Origin: Nonomuraea indica
GTDB lineage: Bacteria; Actinomycetota; Actinomycetes; Streptosporangiales; Streptosporangiaceae
DNA length: 64,000 nucleotides
Reading direction: 5' to 3'
Assembly: GCF_002850745.1 (NCBI RefSeq)
Contig: NZ_PJOK01000049.1
Location: forward strand, 62,001-126,000
A program made the position numbers and the translations under genes. Shown here piece after piece: positions 59,384 through 64,000 of the stretch (positions are counted from its first letter, which is position 1; each line of letters opens with the position of its first letter). A model generated the notes under the pieces. The model was not told the DNA's origin. It saw nothing but the letters and a program-made list of their open reading frames with translations, and searched no databases.

Positions 59384-60433
59384 CTACGGGCGGCCGCCGA
59401 CGCGCGAGGCGAGCTCCTTGAGCCGCCCGGCCGGGCCGCCGTCCGGGGCCAGCGGCGCCGTGTCCATCCCGGTCCCCTCGCGCAGCCCCTCCATCATCTC
59501 CATCAGGGCGTCGGCGGCCGAGTACCGCGGCGTCCAGCCCAGCACCTCACGGGCCCGCCGGGTGTCCATCAGGGGCAGTTGCAGCAGCATCTCCAGCAGT
59601 CCCGGCGCCGCGGGCAGCAGCCGCAGGTGCCAGCCGGCCGCCATGGCGCTGCGCGCCACCCACGCCGACACCGGCACGGTCCGCGCCCCGAGCAGCCGGG
59701 CCAGCTCGGCCGGCTCCAGCACGGGCTCGGCGGCCAGGTTGAACGCGCCCGAGACGGGACGGGTGACCGCCAGCCGGTACGCCTCACCCGCGTCGTCGGC
59801 GTGCAGCGCCTGGAACCGCAGTCCCGGGATGTCCGGCACCACCGGGATCAGGCCCGGCCGCACCAGCCGGCGTGGGACGAACGGACCGCCGAACAGCCGG
59901 CGCTGCTCGGTGGCCGCCTCGCGCTTGAAGATGAAGCCCGGCCGCATGCGGACCACGCGGATGTCCGGGTTGTCGTGCTCGAAGACGTCGAGGACGCGCT
60001 CGACGTACGCCTTCTCCCGCCCGTACGCGGCGCCCGGCCAGCCGTGGGTCGGCCAGGTCTCGTCGACCGGCGGTTCGCCGGCTCCGGGCGAGTACGCCCC
60101 CACCGACGAGGCGTACACGAGGGCGGGCACCCCCGCCTCGGCCGCCGCGCGGAAGACCCGCATGCTCCCCAGCACGTTGGCCCGCCAGGTGACGGTGGCG
60201 TCCCTGGTCGGCTGGAACAGCCACGCCAGGTGCACCACGGCGTCGGCCCCGTCGAATATCTGGGCCAGGTCGGCGGTGACCACGTCGGCCTGCCGCCACT
60301 CGGTGCGGGCGCCCCGCCAGCCGGGCGCCCGCCTGGCCACGCCGACGACGGACGTCACGTCCGGGTCGGCCTCCAGGGCACGCACGACGCTCGTGCCGAC
60401 GTTGCCCGTCGCCCCGACCACGATCACTCTCAT
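59384..60433 (-). CDS. NAD-dependent epimerase/dehydratase family protein
   Basis: This 349-residue extended SDR has the cofactor motif VVGATGNVGTS at the N-terminus, VVHLAW, the active-site YGREK and a Ser in YASSVGAY. It resembles the actinobacterial oxidoreductases annotated as SDR epimerases of unknown substrate. The ATG at 60433 lies 37 bases after the stop of the alcohol dehydrogenase gene, so the two probably form an operon. Confidence 0.85.
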   Translation of the reverse strand: MRVIVVGATGNVGTSVVRALEADPDVTSVVGVARRAPGWRGARTEWRQADVVTADLAQIFDGADAVVHLAWLFQPTRDATVTWRANVLGSMRVFRAAAEAGVPALVYASSVGAYSPGAGEPPVDETWPTHGWPGAAYGREKAYVERVLDVFEHDNPDIRVVRMRPGFIFKREAATEQRRLFGGPFVPRRLVRPGLIPVVPDIPGLRFQALHADDAGEAYRLAVTRPVSGAFNLAAEPVLEPAELARLLGARTVPVSAWVARSAMAAGWHLRLLPAAPGLLEMLLQLPLMDTRRAREVLGWTPRYSAADALMEMMEGLREGTGMDTAPLAPDGGPAGRLKELASRVGGRP

Positions 60434-60470
60434 GAGGTGTCTCGCTGCCCGGGCGCCGGGTCCCGAAACC

Positions 60471-61652
60471 CTACGGCTGGAGCAGCACCTTGATCGCGCC
60501 GTCCTGCTTCTTCTGGAAGATCTCGTAGGCGTGCGGCGCCGCGTCGAGCGGCAGCCGGTGGGTGGCCAGGTCCATCACGCCCAGCGGGTCGGCGTCGTCG
60601 GCGACCAGCGGCATCAGGTCGTCGATCCACCGCTTGACGTGGGCCTGTCCCATGCGCAGCGTGATGCCCTTGTCGAACATGCGCAGCATGGGCAGCGGGT
60701 CGGTCATGCCGCCGTAGACGCCGCTGACGGAGATCACGCCGCACCGCCGTACCGCGTCGATCGCCTGGTTGAGCACCGCCAGCCGGTCCACGCCCGCCTG
60801 GGTCATCAGCGGCGCGGCCACCATGTCGGGCAGGAAGCCGGTGAGCGTCTGGGCGAGCTTGGCGGCCGGCGAGCCGTGGGCCTCCATGCCGACGGCGTCG
60901 ATGACCGAGTCGGTGCCGCGCCCCCCAGTGAGCTCCCTGATCGCGTCCGGCACGTCGCCCGCGCTCCGGGCGTCGACCACCTCGACGCCGTGCCTGCGGG
61001 CCATCTCCAGCCGTTCGGCGACGCCGTCGACGCCGATCACCCGGTAGCCGCGGTGCCGGGCGATGCGGGCCGACATCTGGCCGATGGGACCGAGGCCGAA
61101 GACGGCGACGCTGCCGCCTTCGGGCACCTCGGCGTACTCGACGGCCTGCCAGGAGGTCGGCAGGACGTCCGACAGGTAGACGAACCGCTCGTCCGGCGGC
61201 CCCTCCGGCACCTTGATCGGCCCGAACTGGGCCTGCGGCACGCGCAGGTACTCGGCCTGCCCGCCGGGCACCTGGCCGTACAGCCGGGTGTAGCCGAACA
61301 GCGCGGCTCCCATGCCGTGCTCGCGCACCTGGGTCGTCTCGCACTGGGCGTACAGCTTCAGGTCGCACATGGGGCAGTGGCCGCAGGCGATGTTGAACGG
61401 CACGACGACCCGGTCACCGGGCCTGATGTGCCGCACCTCCGCGCCGACCTCCTCGACGACGCCCATGGGCTCGTGCCCGAGGATGTCGCCCTCGGTCATG
61501 AACGGGCCCAGCACCTCGTACAGGTGCAGGTCGGACCCGCAGATCGCGGTCGAGGTGATCCTGACGACGGCGTCGGTCGGCTCCTTTATCGCCGGGTCGG
61601 CGACCTCTTCGACCCGCACGTCCCGCTTGCCGTGCCATGTGACAGCCTTCAT
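60471..61652 (-). CDS. Zinc-dependent alcohol dehydrogenase (FdhA/Tdh-like)
   Basis: This 393-residue medium-chain dehydrogenase has the catalytic zinc site (TAICGSDLHLYE, GHEPMGVVEEVG) and a structural zinc loop reduced to the pattern CGHCPMCDLKLYAQC. The NAD-binding GLGPIGQM and VIGVDG follow. It is most like glutathione-independent formaldehyde or threonine-type dehydrogenases. The ATG at 61652 has an excellent GGAGGAG site; the longer frame upstream is not family-like. Confidence 0.9.
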   Translation of the reverse strand: MKAVTWHGKRDVRVEEVADPAIKEPTDAVVRITSTAICGSDLHLYEVLGPFMTEGDILGHEPMGVVEEVGAEVRHIRPGDRVVVPFNIACGHCPMCDLKLYAQCETTQVREHGMGAALFGYTRLYGQVPGGQAEYLRVPQAQFGPIKVPEGPPDERFVYLSDVLPTSWQAVEYAEVPEGGSVAVFGLGPIGQMSARIARHRGYRVIGVDGVAERLEMARRHGVEVVDARSAGDVPDAIRELTGGRGTDSVIDAVGMEAHGSPAAKLAQTLTGFLPDMVAAPLMTQAGVDRLAVLNQAIDAVRRCGVISVSGVYGGMTDPLPMLRMFDKGITLRMGQAHVKRWIDDLMPLVADDADPLGVMDLATHRLPLDAAPHAYEIFQKKQDGAIKVLLQP

Positions 61653-61718
61653 GGGTCTGCTCCTCCGGTCGGCTGTCTGCCCGCATACCCACACACCCGG
61701 CGTCAAACGGTCCCCGGG

Positions 61719-62288
61719 TCAGGAGTCGGCGGCCTTGCGCAGCATGTCGAGGTGGTTGCGCAGGGAGGGCAGCGTGGACTTGGCCAGCGCCACCACCTCG
61801 GGCGCGCTGCCCCGGTTGATCTGGCGCCGGGTGGCGGCGATGGCGTCCTTGTGCGACTTGAGCATCTCGGCGACGAACCTGCGGTCGAACCGCGCGTTCG
61901 GGGCCTGCGCCAGCGCCTGGGCCTGCTTGCGGTGGGCCTCGGTCAGCGTGCCGGGCAGGTCGACGCCGAACCGCTGCGCGTTGCGGAGCAGCTCGCCGTC
62001 GATCTTGGCGCGCTCGGCGACCAGGGTCTCGCCCAGCGCCTTGACCTCGGCGCTCTTGGCCCGGCTCTGCGCCAGGCGGGCGACGTGGATCTCGGCGATG
62101 CCCCCCTGATGGATCGTGCGCAGCCAGGTGCGGTCCTGGCCGGACAGGTTGGCGGCCGCCGCGGCGGGCGCGTTGGCGGGCGCGCCGTCGGTGGCGGCGG
62201 TGTCGGTGGTGGCTCCCCCGCAGCCCGCGGCAGCGGTGACGGCGAGGGTGGCGAGAAGCAGGCTCAGGTGCGAACGGCGCATCGACAT
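61719..62288 (-). CDS. DUF4142 lipoprotein
   Basis: This protein of about 189 residues starts near ATG 62288 (62282 is an alternative). The signal and lipobox (LAVTAAAGCGG) make it a lipoprotein. After an Ala/Thr/Pro linker comes the DUF4142 four-helix ferritin-like domain (DRTWLRTIHQGGIAEIHVAR, then MLKSHKDAI and LPSLRNHLDMLR). The function is unknown; family members occur with stress and metal genes. Confidence 0.88.
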   Translation of the reverse strand: MSMRRSHLSLLLATLAVTAAAGCGGATTDTAATDGAPANAPAAAAANLSGQDRTWLRTIHQGGIAEIHVARLAQSRAKSAEVKALGETLVAERAKIDGELLRNAQRFGVDLPGTLTEAHRKQAQALAQAPNARFDRRFVAEMLKSHKDAIAATRRQINRGSAPEVVALAKSTLPSLRNHLDMLRKAADS

Positions 62289-62378
62289 GGAATCCCCACT
62301 TGTTTCGAGCACTCAGCGTATGGCCACAAGTAGACACCTTTCGGATGCGCAGAGTAATCGAGCTACGCAAGGGGGTTT

Positions 62379-62389
62379 ACACAATGTGT
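62379..62389. promoter_or_regulatory. Operator-like inverted repeat before the polyprenyl synthase gene
   Basis: acaca-a-tgtgt forms a small perfect inverted repeat about 55 bases upstream of the ATG at 62443, overlapping a TTTACA hexamer at 62376-62381 followed after 17 bases by ATAACG. It may mark the regulated promoter of the polyprenyl synthase-encapsulin operon. Confidence 0.35.
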
Positions 62390-62442
62390 ATCCAAACAAT
62401 AACGTCGCGTAGCGAAACCGTTGCCGGAAGGGGCGCCAGGTC

Positions 62443-63492
62443 ATGGCATTGAGCTTCACGCGCAATCTGGTCGGGCCGCGCATCGACGAGCGCCTGCTCG
62501 GCTTCCTCGACTCCTGGCGTGCCCCCGTCTCCGACCCCGACGTCGTGGCGGCGTACGAGCTGCTGACCGACTTCATCATGAGCGGCGGCAAGCGCATCCG
62601 CCCGCAGCTGTGTTACTGGGGGTGGTGCGGGGCCGGCGGCGACGACTGCGAGGAGATCATCAGCGCGGCGGCGGCCCTGGAGCTGTGCCACGCCGGGCTG
62701 CTCATCCACGACGACATCATGGACGGCAGCGACCTGCGGCGCGGCCACGCGACCGTGCACCGCCGGCTCGCCGCGCTGCACCAGGGGCCGGGCTCCGACA
62801 CCTTCGGCCAGGCGGCCGGCATCCTGCTCGGCACGCTCAGCCTGGCCTGGGCCGACGCGCTGCTGTCGTCGTGCGGGGTCGAGCCCGCCCGGCTGCGCGT
62901 GGCGCACCACCTGTTCGACGCCATGCGCAGCGAGGTGATCAGCGGCCAGTACCTCGACATGCTCGCCCAGCTCCGGGCCGGCGTGTCGGTGCAGCAGGCG
63001 CTCACGGTGATCCGCTACAAGACGGCCAAGTACACCGTCGAGCGGCCGCTGCAGATCGGCGGCGCGCTGGCCGGGGCGCCGCCGGAGCTGCTCGACGCCT
63101 ACTCCCGCGTCGGCCTGCCGCTCGGCGAGGCGTTCCAGCTGCGCGACGACGTGCTCGGCACGTTCGGCTCGTCGGCCGAGACCGGCAAGTCGGCCCTCGA
63201 CGACCTGCGCGACGGCAAGCACACCGTGCTGTTCGCGCACGCCGTGCAGCGGGCCACGCCCGCGCAGCGCACCTACCTGCGCACCTGGCACGGCCATCCC
63301 GAGCTGACCGAGGAGCGGGCGGACGACCTGCGCGCGATCCTCGTCGAGACGGGCGCGCTGGCCGAGGTCGAGGAGATGATCGCCGAGCGGGTCCGCGAGG
63401 CGGAGGCCGCCATCGCAGCCGCGCCGATCGAAGCCGCGGTGCGCGAGACCCTGACCGTGCTGGCCGGCGAGCTGGCCCACCGCGACCGCTGA
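62443..63492 (+). CDS. Polyprenyl diphosphate synthase, probable encapsulin cargo
   Basis: This 349-residue trans-prenyltransferase condenses IPP with allylic diphosphates. The first Asp-rich motif is DDIMD at 90-94 (LLIHDDIMDGSDLRRG), the second is DDVLG at 235-239 (FQLRDDVLGTFG), and SGGKRIRPQL is present, so it should be active; product length cannot be fixed by eye. The next gene encodes a family 2B encapsulin shell, for which polyprenyl transferases are a known cargo class. The N-terminus has only about 10 residues before the fold, with no long disordered loading segment. The ATG at 62443 has a GGAAGGGG site. Confidence 0.88.
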   Translation: MALSFTRNLVGPRIDERLLGFLDSWRAPVSDPDVVAAYELLTDFIMSGGKRIRPQLCYWGWCGAGGDDCEEIISAAAALELCHAGLLIHDDIMDGSDLRRGHATVHRRLAALHQGPGSDTFGQAAGILLGTLSLAWADALLSSCGVEPARLRVAHHLFDAMRSEVISGQYLDMLAQLRAGVSVQQALTVIRYKTAKYTVERPLQIGGALAGAPPELLDAYSRVGLPLGEAFQLRDDVLGTFGSSAETGKSALDDLRDGKHTVLFAHAVQRATPAQRTYLRTWHGHPELTEERADDLRAILVETGALAEVEEMIAERVREAEAAIAAAPIEAAVRETLTVLAGELAHRDR

Positions 63493-63511
63493 GCGGCCAC
63501 CTCGGCCCCTT

Positions 63512-63523
63512 TGGAACGTTCCA
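63512..63523. promoter_or_regulatory. 12-bp perfect palindrome between the polyprenyl synthase and encapsulin genes
   Basis: tggaacgttcca is a perfect palindrome in the short gap after the polyprenyl synthase stop, just before the encapsulin start region. It could be an operator for a separate shell-gene promoter or a small hairpin that tunes the cargo-to-shell ratio. Confidence 0.35.
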
Positions 63524-63530
63524 CCCTTTC

Positions 63531-64000
<470 letters not shown>

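Noticed and set aside
59418..62333. A 971-codon open frame on the plus strand opposite the epimerase, dehydrogenase and DUF4142 genes
   Set aside because: It is antisense to three well-supported genes, is low-complexity (Arg/Pro/Ser, then Val/Gly/Arg), and matches no family. It results from high GC at third codon positions.

Overview
The window is very GC-rich, uses GTG and TTG starts freely, and packs genes with 4-base stop/start overlaps. It carries families typical of filamentous actinobacteria: NB-ARC/TPR/LuxR regulators, SpoIIE-type phosphatases with STAS proteins, an MmyB-type XRE regulator, a GPP34 protein, ECF42 with its YCII partner, DUF1206, an AA10-CBM2 LPMO and a family 2B encapsulin. 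A Streptosporangiales-like soil actinomycete is the best guess; this is inference from gene content, since no rRNA or tRNA is visible. There is no IS element, prophage or CRISPR array, so this looks like chromosome with some decayed genes.

Bases 1-10.2 kb: the tail of an M50/CBS protease converges on a GAF-PAS-GAF-PP2C phosphatase, followed by a CPBP protease and a secreted esterase/phytase-like protein. Next comes a minus-strand operon for organosulfur use: lipoprotein, ATPase, permease, FMN monooxygenase and FMN reductase, all overlapping. It is headed by a 24-residue Cys-containing leader peptide behind a promoter that would make it leaderless, and it ends at a 12-bp-stem terminator. 10.2-22.6 kb: three large NB-ARC/TPR regulators (one without its DNA-binding domain), a cupin, a cytochrome P450, a DeoR regulator, a degenerate anti-sigma-like ATPase with a coupled 41-residue ORF, and a YCII/ECF42 pair with its probable own promoter.

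22.6-39.4 kb: a Tat-exported sulfatase beside a sulfotransferase; a TetR-MFS-SDR operon with two operator-like palindromes; a multicopper-oxidase fold that has lost nearly all copper ligands; GPP34; an APC permease with a GNAT enzyme; an unrecognised membrane protein facing a secreted basic mini-protein; a cellulose-type LPMO; and an orphan CebR/CelR operator in front of a decayed gene start. Hemerythrin, a stand-alone sensor domain and an XRE regulator follow.

39.6-64 kb: a fused SecDF, an FAD monooxygenase with its TetR, a methyltransferase, a PLP decarboxylase, two gene remnants around a DUF1206 gene, an M28 aminopeptidase, a HAD phosphatase-HerA-like ATPase fusion, a phosphoesterase, a second sulfotransferase coupled to a glycosyltransferase, a CYP152-type peroxygenase, a second GAF-PP2C phosphatase with two STAS proteins, an epimerase/alcohol dehydrogenase pair and a DUF4142 lipoprotein. 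At the right edge a polyprenyl diphosphate synthase is followed by the start of a family 2B encapsulin shell gene, which is the most notable system here: a probable terpenoid-precursor nanocompartment that continues beyond the window.
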